Of a stretch of DNA of 64,000 nucleotides, positions 25,199-33,461 are shown piece after piece; positions within the stretch are counted from its first letter, which is position 1; each line of letters starts with the position of its first letter. The position numbers and the translations under genes were made by a program. Below the pieces are notes generated by a model. It was not told the DNA's origin and did not search any database. It was given only the letters and a program-made list of their open reading frames with translations. The DNA is taken from the NCBI RefSeq assembly GCF_041008525.1, contig NZ_JBFLUG010000033.1, positions 1-64,000 of the forward strand, in the 5' to 3' direction. This stretch comes from Parafrankia sp041008525. Lineage in GTDB: Bacteria; Actinomycetota; Actinomycetes; Frankiales; Frankiaceae.

Positions 25199-26194
25199 AT
25201 GAAGGTGGCCTTCATCGGTCTCGGCACCATGGGTTTTCCCATGGCGGGGCATCTCGCCGCGGCGGGCTTCACCACCGTCGTCCACAACCGCACCGCGGCG
25301 ACCGCCGACCGGTGGCTGGAGCGCCACTCCGGCACCACCGCTCCCACCCCCGCCGCGGCCGCGGCCGGCGCGGACGTCGTCTGTGTCTGCGTCGGTGCCG
25401 ACGCGGACGTCCGCGAGGTGCTCACGGGCCCGGCGGGCGCGCTCGCTGCGCTGCGCCCCGGCGCCACCGTCGTCGACCACTCCACCACCTCCGCCGAGCT
25501 CGCCGTCGAGATCGCGGGCCAGGCGGCGCGGGCCGGTGTCGGGTTCGTCGACGCCCCGGTCTCCGGCGGTCAGGCGGGGGCGCAGGCCGGTCGGCTCAGC
25601 ATCATGTGCGGCGCCGACCCGCGGACGCTCGAGACGGTCCGCCCGGTCCTGGCCGCCTACGGCAGCACGATCACCCGGATCGGGCCGGTCGGCAGCGGCC
25701 AGCTGACCAAGATGGTCAACCAGATCCTCGTCGCGGCCGCCATCGCGGGCGCCGCCGAGGCCCTCAACTTCGCCGTCGAGGCCGGCCTCGACACCGATCT
25801 CGTGCTGGCAGCCGTCGGCGGCGGCGCGGCCAGCAGCTGGTACCTGAACAACCGCGGCCACACCATGGTCCGCGACGAGTTCGACTTCGGCTTCGCCGTC
25901 GACTGGATGCGCAAGGACCTGCGCATCTGTCTGGCCGAGGCGGCCCGCCGCGGCATCCCGCTCCCGTTCGCCGCCCGCGCCGAGGCCGACTGCGCCGCGG
26001 CGCAGGAGCGCGGTGACGGGGGCCTCGACGCGACCGCCGTCATCCGCCTGCGCCGCTCCGAGACGCACCCGCCGCACCTCGCCGCCGGCCCTGGCGCCTC
26101 CGACGCCACCCATGGCACCCAGGTCACCGGAGCCACCGGAGCCACGACCGGTCCGCGCGCTGCCGACGACTCCGACGGGGCGGTCAGCTCCTGA
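25199..26194 (+). CDS. NAD(P)-dependent beta-hydroxyacid dehydrogenase (3-HIBADH family)
   Basis: This 331-residue protein has VAFIGLGTMGFPMAGHLAAAG at the N-terminus, DAPVSGGQAGAQAG as the substrate signature, and catalytic K171 in GQLTKMVNQILVAA. The helical domain ends with FAVDWMRKDLRICLAEAARRGIPLP. A Thr/Gly-rich tail of about 40 residues follows. It is related to, but clearly different from, the dehydrogenase at 8878. AGGAG lies upstream of the ATG at 25199, 37 bases after the MarR stop, so the two may be co-transcribed. Confidence 0.9.
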   Translation: MKVAFIGLGTMGFPMAGHLAAAGFTTVVHNRTAATADRWLERHSGTTAPTPAAAAAGADVVCVCVGADADVREVLTGPAGALAALRPGATVVDHSTTSAELAVEIAGQAARAGVGFVDAPVSGGQAGAQAGRLSIMCGADPRTLETVRPVLAAYGSTITRIGPVGSGQLTKMVNQILVAAAIAGAAEALNFAVEAGLDTDLVLAAVGGGAASSWYLNNRGHTMVRDEFDFGFAVDWMRKDLRICLAEAARRGIPLPFAARAEADCAAAQERGDGGLDATAVIRLRRSETHPPHLAAGPGASDATHGTQVTGATGATTGPRAADDSDGAVSS

Positions 26195-26276
26195 GACTCG
26201 TCCGCCACGGCGCCGGCTGACACCCGCGTCGGTGCCGGCGCCGGCGGGATGGACGCGGCTGGCGGCGGTGCGGGCG

Positions 26277-27389
26277 TCAGCGGGAGGAGACCGTGAGTGA
26301 CGGTGCGGCCGCCATGCCCCGGCGCCGCCCGGTACTCCCGCCGCGGGGCGCCCGCGGCGCGGGCACCGGCAGCGGCCCGGTCTGCAGGTTCGCGTACCGG
26401 GTCTCCTTGCGGACCTGGTACACCCAGCTCTTGCTGACGGTGACGCCCCACCGGCCCAGCAGCGCGACCGCCGCGGTCGCCGAGCCACCGGTCTCGTCGA
26501 GTGCCCGGATGATCGCCGCCCGCTTCACCGACGGATCCGTCGTGTCGAGACCGTTGAACGGAACCGGCGTGAGGCGCCGCGGCCCACCGACGTGCGCGGG
26601 CGTGTCAGCTGACGCGGCCGGCGCAGCCGGGACGGCTGGTTCGGCTGGTTCGGCGGCGGGGGATGCCGCGACTGCGAGCCGGTCGGCCTCCGTGCGGGTG
26701 GCGGTCAGCCCCGCCGTGGACTGCGCGTCCGCCGCGGCGGCCCCTGCGGCCGCGGCCGCGGCGGAACCCGCCGGGATGCCCGTGGAGTCGGCTGGGGGGG
26801 TGGCGGGAGCCGCCTGGGCCGTGACGGGTACCACGGCGGTCGTGGTGGCAGGGGCTGACTCGGCGGCGGCCGTGCCGACCCCGGCGTCCGCCGCGGCTTC
26901 GGCGTCCGCGACGGTCTCGGCGTCCGTGAGGGTCTCAGCGGTCGCGGCGGATGACCGGCGCGCGGGGTGGATCTGGCGCATGAGCAGCTCGTACGAGCCG
27001 AGCAGTGCCAGCGGCGGCCAGCCGGCGATGATGCGGGCGGTCGCTGTCGGGTCGGCATGCAGGACGTTCGCGGCAAGCGACGCGCAGGCGCCCGCCGCCA
27101 GCAGGGTGGCGGACAGCCACGACCGCCGCCGCCCGGCCCGCCGGTCCGCCAGCATCGCCATGGAGGCTGCCACGATCAGGCCGTCGACGCTGAACGGCAG
27201 GACGGTGGCGGTCACCGTGTCCTCGCCGTGCAGGAGAGCGACACCGCGCATGTGCCGATAGGACACGAACGCCGCGACGGCGGCGACCGTGGCCACCGCC
27301 ACCACGGTCGTGATCCGGATCGCCCGGTCGGAGCGTCCCGCGGCCCGTCGTGGTGCTGCCGCCGCATTGCCGTTTTCCACACCGATCAC
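26277..27389 (-). CDS. DUF2637-type membrane protein with C-terminal helix-turn-helix-like region
   Basis: The protein is 370 residues. It begins with about four hydrophobic segments (ITTVVAVATVAAVAAFVSY, then VLPFSVDGLIVAASMAMLADRRAGRR, then WLSATLLAAGACASLAAN, then IIAGWPPLALLGSYELLMR), the pattern of DUF2637 proteins found on actinobacterial integrative and conjugative elements. A long Ala/Thr-rich linker follows. The C-terminus, KRAAIIRALDETGGSATAAVALLGRWGVTVSKSWVYQVRKE, looks like a helix-turn-helix. It is divergent from parA. A plasmid or conjugative origin is inferred only from the family's habit. Confidence 0.75.
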   Translation of the reverse strand: MIGVENGNAAAAPRRAAGRSDRAIRITTVVAVATVAAVAAFVSYRHMRGVALLHGEDTVTATVLPFSVDGLIVAASMAMLADRRAGRRRSWLSATLLAAGACASLAANVLHADPTATARIIAGWPPLALLGSYELLMRQIHPARRSSAATAETLTDAETVADAEAAADAGVGTAAAESAPATTTAVVPVTAQAAPATPPADSTGIPAGSAAAAAAGAAAADAQSTAGLTATRTEADRLAVAASPAAEPAEPAVPAAPAASADTPAHVGGPRRLTPVPFNGLDTTDPSVKRAAIIRALDETGGSATAAVALLGRWGVTVSKSWVYQVRKETRYANLQTGPLPVPAPRAPRGGSTGRRRGMAAAPSLTVSSR

Positions 27390-27705
27390 CTGATTTCCGG
27401 CTTAGAGCCGTAAGTCCGGCAGTTCTCCCCGCAAACGATGACACGCAGTACGGACGATGCGAAATCGGGGCCGGGCCGGCCACCACTCCGGTGCCCTCCG
27501 CATCAGCGGTCCGTGCGTGTGCGCGCCCGGGTGTACCCGGTCCGTGACCTCAGGCGGCACACGCATCCCGCCGCGGCGGCCCGCTGTCCGGGTGTTGCCG
27601 TATTGCCGGCGGAATGCGTGACGATTGCGGACGGAATGCGTGACAGAGGTGGAATGGGCCGTAGTGTGCATCTCGTCAGGGCGCGCGACCGGGAGCGAGG
27701 CTGCG
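27390..27705. other. Intergenic region between DUF2637 gene and parA
   Basis: No gene is seen in these 316 bases. The last 100 bases hold the direct repeats described separately. The region is less GC-biased than its neighbours in places. Confidence 0.4.
27611..27656. repeat. 22-bp-spaced direct repeats upstream of parA
   Basis: GGAATGCGTGAC is present at 27611-27622 and again, identical, at 27633-27644. A partial copy GGAATG follows at 27651. The 22-bp spacing puts the copies on the same helix face. They end 50 bases before the parA start and may be an operator or a partition/iteron-like site. Confidence 0.7.
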
Positions 27706-28698
27706 GTGAAGGTCGTGACGATCACCAGCTACAAGGGTGGGGTGGGCAAGACCACACTGTCCGCCAACATCGGCGCGGCGATCGCGCGGATGGGGCGGCG
27801 GGTCCTGCTGGTCGACCTGGATCCGCAGGCGAACCTGACACTGAACTTCTACGACGCCGAGACCTGGCAGGCCGGTCTCGCGGACCGGCGCCGCACCGTC
27901 AAGGCCTGGTTCGAGTCCTGGCGCCCGCACACCACCCCGCCGCCGCTGGCCGGGTATGTCACGACGCCGCCGGCCGCGGCCGCCGTCATCGCCGAGGGCG
28001 GGGGCCGGTTGGACCTGCTCGGATCGCACACCGCCCTCGGCGACATCGAGATGGATCTCGTCGGGCGGCTCGGCGGGGCGCAGGCGCACCGGTCCACCCG
28101 ATACTACTTCGACGTCTACCAGCAGCTCGCGCTGGGGCTCGCGTCCTTCGACCCGTCCGACTACGACCTGGTCATCCTCGACTGCCCGTCCCACTTCGGG
28201 GTGATCACCCGGGCGGCCGTGGCCGCCTGCGACCACCTGCTCATCCCGTCCCGGCCGGACAACCAGTCGACCCTCGGCGTCGAGCACCTGATGCGCCGGC
28301 TCGGCCGTTTCGTCTGGGAGTACAACCGGGTCGCCGAGCTCCAGTCCGGGCTGCACCCGGTGGTGAAGCCGCTCGAACCGAGACTGCTCGGGGTCGTCCT
28401 GACGATGGTGCAGTACTACCGCGGGGCACCGACCCGTTTCCTGCGCCCGCACATCGAAGGTGCCCGCCAGCTCGGGATCCCGGTCTTCGACGCGATGCTG
28501 CGGGTGAACAACCGCGGCTTCGCCGGTGCCGCCGACCTGCCGCTGCCGGCGGTGCTCTCCCCGGACCTCACTCTCGACCTGGCCCGCGAGCTGTTCGGCC
28601 TGGTCGAGGAGTTCCTGGTCCGGATCGGGGCGGCCCGCGGCGAGGCCGCCCCGATCGGGGACGCCGCCGTGCCCGTCACCTCCGCCTGGATGTCCTGA
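27706..28698 (+). CDS. ParA/MinD-type ATPase (solo)
   Basis: The protein is 330 residues. The deviant Walker A is SYKGGVGKTT with signature lysine K10 and K15, Walker A' is LLVDLDPQANLT, and Walker B is YDLVILDCPSHFGV. These are diagnostic of ParA-family ATPases that partition DNA or position cell machinery. The start is GTG at 27706 with GGGAGCGAGG upstream. No parB gene follows; the next gene is an unrelated lipoprotein on the other strand. Neighbouring DUF2637 gene suggests an element relic or an orphan cargo-positioning ParA. Confidence 0.9.
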   Translation: MKVVTITSYKGGVGKTTLSANIGAAIARMGRRVLLVDLDPQANLTLNFYDAETWQAGLADRRRTVKAWFESWRPHTTPPPLAGYVTTPPAAAAVIAEGGGRLDLLGSHTALGDIEMDLVGRLGGAQAHRSTRYYFDVYQQLALGLASFDPSDYDLVILDCPSHFGVITRAAVAACDHLLIPSRPDNQSTLGVEHLMRRLGRFVWEYNRVAELQSGLHPVVKPLEPRLLGVVLTMVQYYRGAPTRFLRPHIEGARQLGIPVFDAMLRVNNRGFAGAADLPLPAVLSPDLTLDLARELFGLVEEFLVRIGAARGEAAPIGDAAVPVTSAWMS

Positions 28699-28710
28699 CC
28701 GCCCGCCGCG

Positions 28711-30297
28711 TCACCGGGTGATCCACAGCCGTTCGGGGAGCAGTGAGCCCAGCCCGTACTGGGTGACGCCGCCGACGTCCTGAGCGGCCATCACGCCCGG
28801 GTTCACCCGGACGGTGAAGACGCCGGGCACCAGGGCGACCAGGCGGTCCTGGAACGTCCCGTAGGCGACCCGGCGCTGCTCCGGGGCGGTCGCGGTGCGG
28901 CCGGTCCGCAGGGCGGCGTCGATCTGGTCGTCGTCGACACCGGGGAAGTTGCCCCGAGAGTCGCTGCGGAAGGCCGTCCACACCCGCGGGTCCGGGTCGA
29001 TGAAGCTCGACGACCAGACGAGCATGTCGAAGTCGTGTGTGGTCGCCAGGCGGGTGTTCTCGGCGAAGTCGACCGCCCGGACGTCCACCGTGACGTTGTC
29101 GAACGAGCTGAGCTGCGCCTGGATGTTCTCGGCGGTGTCCTTCATCTCCGAGGTGTTGTAACCGGTGAACGTGAACGACACCGGTCTGCCCTCGGCGGCC
29201 AGCTCGTCGAACAGACGCTGCGCGAGGGCCCGGTCCTCCCGGCGCAGCGGGGTGTCGACATGTAGCGGCGACGTCTCGGAGAACAACGTGTCGACGGTCG
29301 TCGCCGCACCGTTGTAGACCGCGAGATCGAACGCCTCCAGGTCGATCGCGGCGGCGACGGCGCGGCGGGCGCGGAGGTCGTCGAACGGTGGCCGCCGCAT
29401 GTTCATCGCCAGGAAGAGCCCGCCGCTCAGCGGGGTGACGTCCGTCGTGTACCCGGCCTCCGACGCGCGGGCGAGGCTGTCCGCGTTCGTCTCGATGACG
29501 ATGTCGGCGCCGTCGCTGACCAGGGTGTTGTAGCGCTGCCCCGCGTCGTTCGAGGTACGGATGGTGATCTCGTCCAGGTAGGGGCGCGGGGTGTCCCAGT
29601 AGCGGGCGTTGCGGGTCAGCTGGATGCGGTCCTGGCGGGTCCAGCTCTTCAGGGTGTACGGCCCGGCACCGACCGGGGCCCGGTCGAACGCGGCGCGGTC
29701 ACCGGCCAGCGCGGCCGGGGAGGCGATCCAGTTCAGGGACGTCGTGAGCAACGCGCGCGGGAAGCTCGGCACCGGCTCCGTCATCCGCACCGCGAGGGTG
29801 GTCGCGTCCACCACCTCGGTCGCGGCGATCAGGGAGGCCTCGGACAGGTACGGCGAGGCGAGCACCGGGTCGCGGTGCCGGTCCCAGTTGACCTTGACGG
29901 CGGCGGCGTCGAGCGCGGTCCCGTCGGAGAAGCGCAGGCCGGGCCGCAGCCGCAGCGTGAAGGTAGCGCCGTTGTCGGTCGAGGCGAACGACTCGGCCAT
30001 GGTGTGGTGGATCTCGTCCGTGCGCGCGTCGTTGACGAGCAGCGTGCCGTACAGGGCGTTGCCGAGGAAACCGCTGATCTGCCAGGCGTTCGTCATGGTC
30101 ACCGGGTCCATCGAGGACGGCTCGCGGATCTGCATGACCTGCGCGGTGCCACCGGCCACCGGTGCGCCACCCGGCCCGCCCGTGCCGCCGGTCCCCGGCG
30201 CCGCGGTGGAACCGCTCTCGCCGCCGCAGGCGGCCCCGAGGGCCAGCACGGCGCAGCAGGCGGCGGCAGTGGCGAGTAATCGTCCTCGACGGATCAT
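28711..30297 (-). CDS. ABC transporter substrate-binding lipoprotein, family 5 (peptide/nickel type)
   Basis: This 528-residue lipoprotein has a basic N-terminus and the lipobox LGAAC with Cys24. The mature part has the SBP_bac_5 pattern: REPSSMDPVTMTNAWQISGFLGNALYGTLL, TLRLRPGLRFSDGTALDAAAVKVNWDRH, GAGPYTLKSWTRQDRIQLTRNARYW and VDFAENTRL. Such proteins bind oligopeptides, dipeptides, nickel or glycosides outside the membrane. No permease or ATPase genes are adjacent, so it must use a transporter encoded elsewhere. The start at 30297 has GAGAGGA. The frame further upstream to 30441 is not part of the protein. A large stem-loop lies about 55 bases upstream. Confidence 0.93.
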   Translation of the reverse strand: MIRRGRLLATAAACCAVLALGAACGGESGSTAAPGTGGTGGPGGAPVAGGTAQVMQIREPSSMDPVTMTNAWQISGFLGNALYGTLLVNDARTDEIHHTMAESFASTDNGATFTLRLRPGLRFSDGTALDAAAVKVNWDRHRDPVLASPYLSEASLIAATEVVDATTLAVRMTEPVPSFPRALLTTSLNWIASPAALAGDRAAFDRAPVGAGPYTLKSWTRQDRIQLTRNARYWDTPRPYLDEITIRTSNDAGQRYNTLVSDGADIVIETNADSLARASEAGYTTDVTPLSGGLFLAMNMRRPPFDDLRARRAVAAAIDLEAFDLAVYNGAATTVDTLFSETSPLHVDTPLRREDRALAQRLFDELAAEGRPVSFTFTGYNTSEMKDTAENIQAQLSSFDNVTVDVRAVDFAENTRLATTHDFDMLVWSSSFIDPDPRVWTAFRSDSRGNFPGVDDDQIDAALRTGRTATAPEQRRVAYGTFQDRLVALVPGVFTVRVNPGVMAAQDVGGVTQYGLGSLLPERLWITR

Positions 30298-30670
30298 CGT
30301 CGTCCTCTCGTGGGTGCCGGCGGTCGTCCGGGTCGTCCGGGTCGTCGCGGTGCTGCCCGGTGCGTGCCAGGCGCGTGCTCGGTGCGGCACGCACCGGGCA
30401 GCGTCACCGGGGCGGGGGAGCCGGCCGTGCGCCCGGAGCACTCCGGGAAGGCGGCGGGCCCGGGGCCAGCTGGCGGTAAGTCACCTGTCTGTCACAGCGT
30501 AGACGGAGCACCGGGTCCGATCCGGCAACATTCGCGAAATGCTGAACGACCGTTTGAGACGCTGGTGACCAGGGCGGATGCGCTGCGGACGCGGTGCGGA
30601 GGGGCCGGTGGCCCGGATCCGGCGGTGTGCCACCAACCGCGCCGGGCCCACGCGTTGCATACTGGCAGAG
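30298..30670. other. Intergenic region upstream of the binding protein
   Basis: No gene is supported in these 373 bases. They hold a 9-bp tandem iteration (gtcgtccgg) at about 30324-30347 and a 17-bp stem-loop at 30352-30402. Confidence 0.45.
30352..30402. promoter_or_regulatory. 17-bp perfect stem-loop in the leader of the binding-protein gene
   Basis: The arms 30352-30368 and 30386-30402 are exact reverse complements (core CTGCCCGGTGCGTGCC) with a 17-base loop. It lies about 55 bases upstream of the lipoprotein start and is not followed by a T run. It could be a leader structure, a protein site or a processing signal. Confidence 0.65.
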
Positions 30671-30892
30671 ATGAGCCAGTCAGCAGTTCCCAGACGCCAC
30701 CTGCCGACCAGCCCGTTCAAGGCACCCGTGGTGGTGCCGACCCCCCGGTTCGCCGAGGGTGACCGGGTCGTGCATGACTCCTACGGGCTCGGTCGGGTCA
30801 CCCGGGTCGAGGGGGAGAGCGCCGTCCTGGTGGACTTCGGTTCCCGCCAGGAACGCATCCCCAGCCCTTTCGAGGGCATGTCCCACCTCTGA
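30671..30892 (+). CDS. Small SH3/Tudor-like conserved protein (73 aa)
   Basis: The core GDRVVHDSYGLGRVTRVEGESAVLVDFGSRQERIPSPFEGMSHL has the beta-barrel pattern of small actinobacterial proteins similar to the C-terminal module of UvrD/PcrA helicases and the CarD N-terminal region. These modules bind RNA polymerase in known cases; for this stand-alone protein that role is only a guess. The ATG at 30671 directly follows GGCAGAG. TTGCATACT just upstream may be promoter, so the mRNA may be nearly leaderless. Confidence 0.75.
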   Translation: MSQSAVPRRHLPTSPFKAPVVVPTPRFAEGDRVVHDSYGLGRVTRVEGESAVLVDFGSRQERIPSPFEGMSHL

Positions 30893-31148
30893 CACCGCCG
30901 GCGCACCGGCGCCGTCCGTTCACTGGGCGACGTCGGTGGCCGGTGCAGTCAGCAGGCGGCGCCGCGGGTCGGGTGCCGCCGGCCTTCGGCGACGCCGGAA
31001 ACCGGTGCCGGTCCCGAGGGCCGCCGTGTCCCGTGAGCGCGCCCTACCCGGCGAACGCTGCGCCCGGCGAAGGCCCGGTTCGGCGAGCGCCGAGGTCGGT
31101 CGGCGCCGAGTTCGGTGACCGTCTGGTCCACCCGGCGAGATGTCCGGC

Positions 31149-32006
31149 CTATCCGACGAGGTAACGGCGGGGGACCCAGGTCTGGCTGTCGATCGGCGGT
31201 CGCTGGTAACCCCGGTTCTGCCGCGGCGGAAGCGTCACCTCCGGGTGGGAGACCCGCTCGTAGGGCACCGTCGACAGCAGATGGCTGATCAGGTTCAGCC
31301 GCGCGCTGCGCTTGTCGTCCGCGTCCACCACGGACCAGGGCGCTTCCCGGATGTCGGTGTAGGCGAACATCTGGTCCTTGGCCTCGGCGTAGTCGACCCA
31401 GTGCGCCCGGGCCTGCAGGTCGAGGTCCGACAGCTTCCACCGCTTCTCGGGGTTCCTGATCCGCTCGGTGAAGCGGCGCTCCTGCTCGGCGTCGCTCAGC
31501 GAGAGCCAGTACTTGACCAGCCTGATGCCCGACCGGACCAGGGCCCGCTCGAACTGCGGGCAGAACCGCAGGAACTCCTCGTACTCCTCGTCGGAGCAGA
31601 AGCCCATCACCCGCTCCACCCCGGCGCGGGTGTACCAGCTGCGGTCGAAGAAGACGATCTCCCCGCCGGCCGGGAGATGGGTGATGTACCGCTGGAAGTA
31701 CCACTGACCCCGCTCCCGCTCGTCGGGCTTGCCCAGCGCGACCACCCGGTAGTGCCGGGGGTTGAGCCGCTCCGTCATCCGCTTGATCGTGCCGCCCTTG
31801 CCGGCGGTGTCCCGGCCCTCCATCACGACGACCAGACGGGTCGACGTGGCGACGATCCACTCCTGCATCCGCACCAGCTCCGTCTGCAGCCGGACGAGCT
31901 CCTTCTCGTACCCGCCCTTCGACAGCCGGACGGGCGCGGCCACGGCGGCGCTGTCGGCCACGTGCTTCGGAACGGCGGCGCCGTCCTGGCTCGGATGGAC
32001 GGTCAC
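31149..32006 (-). CDS. ppk2: Polyphosphate kinase 2
   Basis: This 285-residue P-loop kinase transfers phosphate between polyphosphate and nucleotides. The Walker A-like motif EGRDTAGKGGTIKR is at about residues 63-76, Walker B FFDRSWYTRAGVERVMGF has D121, and the lid region KYWLSLSDAEQERRFTERIRNPEKRWKLSDLD is present. ARAHWVDYAEAKDQMFAYTD also matches PPK2. Length and single domain fit the class I subgroup. The start is GTG at 32006 with GAGGGG upstream. The frame continues open to 33428, but that stretch is the shadow of larC. Confidence 0.94.
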   Translation of the reverse strand: MTVHPSQDGAAVPKHVADSAAVAAPVRLSKGGYEKELVRLQTELVRMQEWIVATSTRLVVVMEGRDTAGKGGTIKRMTERLNPRHYRVVALGKPDERERGQWYFQRYITHLPAGGEIVFFDRSWYTRAGVERVMGFCSDEEYEEFLRFCPQFERALVRSGIRLVKYWLSLSDAEQERRFTERIRNPEKRWKLSDLDLQARAHWVDYAEAKDQMFAYTDIREAPWSVVDADDKRSARLNLISHLLSTVPYERVSHPEVTLPPRQNRGYQRPPIDSQTWVPRRYLVG

Positions 32007-32176
32007 GGCGGCCCCTCGGGAAGATCGGCTCCGGAGCACCCTCGCCCCGGGCTGAACGCGGCAGTCCCGCCAGCGTAGGCGCGGCCCGCCCGACTGTCCG
32101 TCCCTCGGGCGACCTCGGGACCGGCGGGACCGGGCCGTGGGCGGAGGACCTGCGGCCCTCAGGCGCCCCGAGCGGA

Positions 32177-33415
32177 TCAGCAGCCCGGGCGCAGGTGTGA
32201 GGTCGCCGCGGCGTGGGCCAGGTCCAGGATGACCTTCGGGGGCAGGCCGGAGGACGCGGCGAGCGCGAGGACGTCGTCGTGTTCGACCGAGACGTTGACG
32301 ACCTCGCCGTGGGAGGACGCGACCTTCACGCCGACCTGGCCGCCGGCCACCTCGACCCGCAGTGTGCGGCGGGCCAGCGCGGTCTTCGTGACACTGTGCT
32401 CCCTGACCCCGATCGACGTGGTGTGGCGGAAGAGCACGTCGCGGACGCGGTCGACGGCGTCCGGCTCGCACAGCACCGAGAGGGTGTGTGCGGGCCGGCC
32501 CTTCTTCATCAGGATCGGGGTGAGCCAGGCATCCGCCGCCCCGCCGGCCAGCAGCGCCTCGAGGGTGGGCGGCCACAGCCGTGGGTCCAGGTCGTCGACG
32601 TTGGTTTCCAGGATGACGCTGTTGCCGTGGCGGGCGCCGTGCGCCGGCCCGGCCCCGGCGAGATCCGACTGGCCGACGACGAGCCGGGCGACGTTCGGGT
32701 GCCCGTGGATCTCGCGGCCGCCGGCACCGAGGCCGACGGCGGTGGTGCGCATCAGCGGCATCGCGCCGAAGCTCTCCGCGAGGGTGACGGCCAGTGCGAC
32801 ACCCGTCGGGGTGGCCAGCTCGGTGTCGACCGGCCCGCCGGCTGCCGGCGCGCCGCTGGCACGGACCAGCTCGAGCACCGCTGGTCCAGGCAGGGGGATC
32901 GCCCCGTGGGCGGTGCCGATCCGCCCGCCGCCGAGTGACAGCGGGCTGCACACCAGGCGCTCGATGCCCAGTGCCCGCAGGGCGGCGACGGCTCCGACGA
33001 CGTCCGCGATGCTGTCGAGCGCGCCGACCTCGTGGAAGTGGATCTGTTCGACCGGGCGGCCGTGCACGTGTGCCTCGGCGGCTCCCAGGGCGCGGAACAC
33101 GTCCGCGGACCGTCGCCGCACGACCGGGTCGAGGCCGGAGGCGTCGAGCAGGCCGAGGATGTCGCCGAGCCCGCGCGCGGGCTGCTCGGCCGCCGGCGCG
33201 CACCTGACCAGAACCTGCGTCGCCCGCAGGCCGCCGCGGTGCACGGTCCGGGCGTCCAGGGTGATGGCGTCCGTCAGCCCGAGAGCGGCCACGACGGAGT
33301 GCAGGACAGCCAGGTCGGCCCCGGCGTCCACGCAGGCGCCGAGGAACATGTCGCCGCTGATGCCGCCGGTGGCGTCGAGCCAGCCGACCGTCACCGCGGG
33401 GGAGTCGCCCGTCAT
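32177..33415 (-). CDS. larC: Nickel insertion protein LarC (nickel-pincer cofactor synthesis)
   Basis: This 412-residue protein matches the LarC/DUF111 family. The N-terminus GWLDATGGISGDMFLGA, the middle HFHEVGALDSIADVVG and CSPLSLGGG, ATPTGVALA, and the C-terminal VILETNVDDLDPRLWPPTLEALLAGGAADAWLTPILMKKGRPAHTLSVLC are all present. LarC is a CTP-dependent enzyme that puts nickel in the pincer cofactor of lactate racemase and related enzymes. In Lactobacillus it is split by a frameshift; here it is one continuous frame. larA, larB and larE are not in this window. Confidence 0.93.
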   Translation of the reverse strand: MTGDSPAVTVGWLDATGGISGDMFLGACVDAGADLAVLHSVVAALGLTDAITLDARTVHRGGLRATQVLVRCAPAAEQPARGLGDILGLLDASGLDPVVRRRSADVFRALGAAEAHVHGRPVEQIHFHEVGALDSIADVVGAVAALRALGIERLVCSPLSLGGGRIGTAHGAIPLPGPAVLELVRASGAPAAGGPVDTELATPTGVALAVTLAESFGAMPLMRTTAVGLGAGGREIHGHPNVARLVVGQSDLAGAGPAHGARHGNSVILETNVDDLDPRLWPPTLEALLAGGAADAWLTPILMKKGRPAHTLSVLCEPDAVDRVRDVLFRHTTSIGVREHSVTKTALARRTLRVEVAGGQVGVKVASSHGEVVNVSVEHDDVLALAASSGLPPKVILDLAHAAATSHLRPGC

Positions 33416-33461
33416 GGCCCCTCATCATGGCCGGCGGCGGGCAGGCCCCTGCCGCCCGCTG

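Noticed and set aside
32007..33428. Extension of the ppk2 frame upstream across larC
   Set aside because: The extended part has no PPK2 similarity and overlaps the well-supported larC frame; the GTG at 32006 has its own ribosome site.
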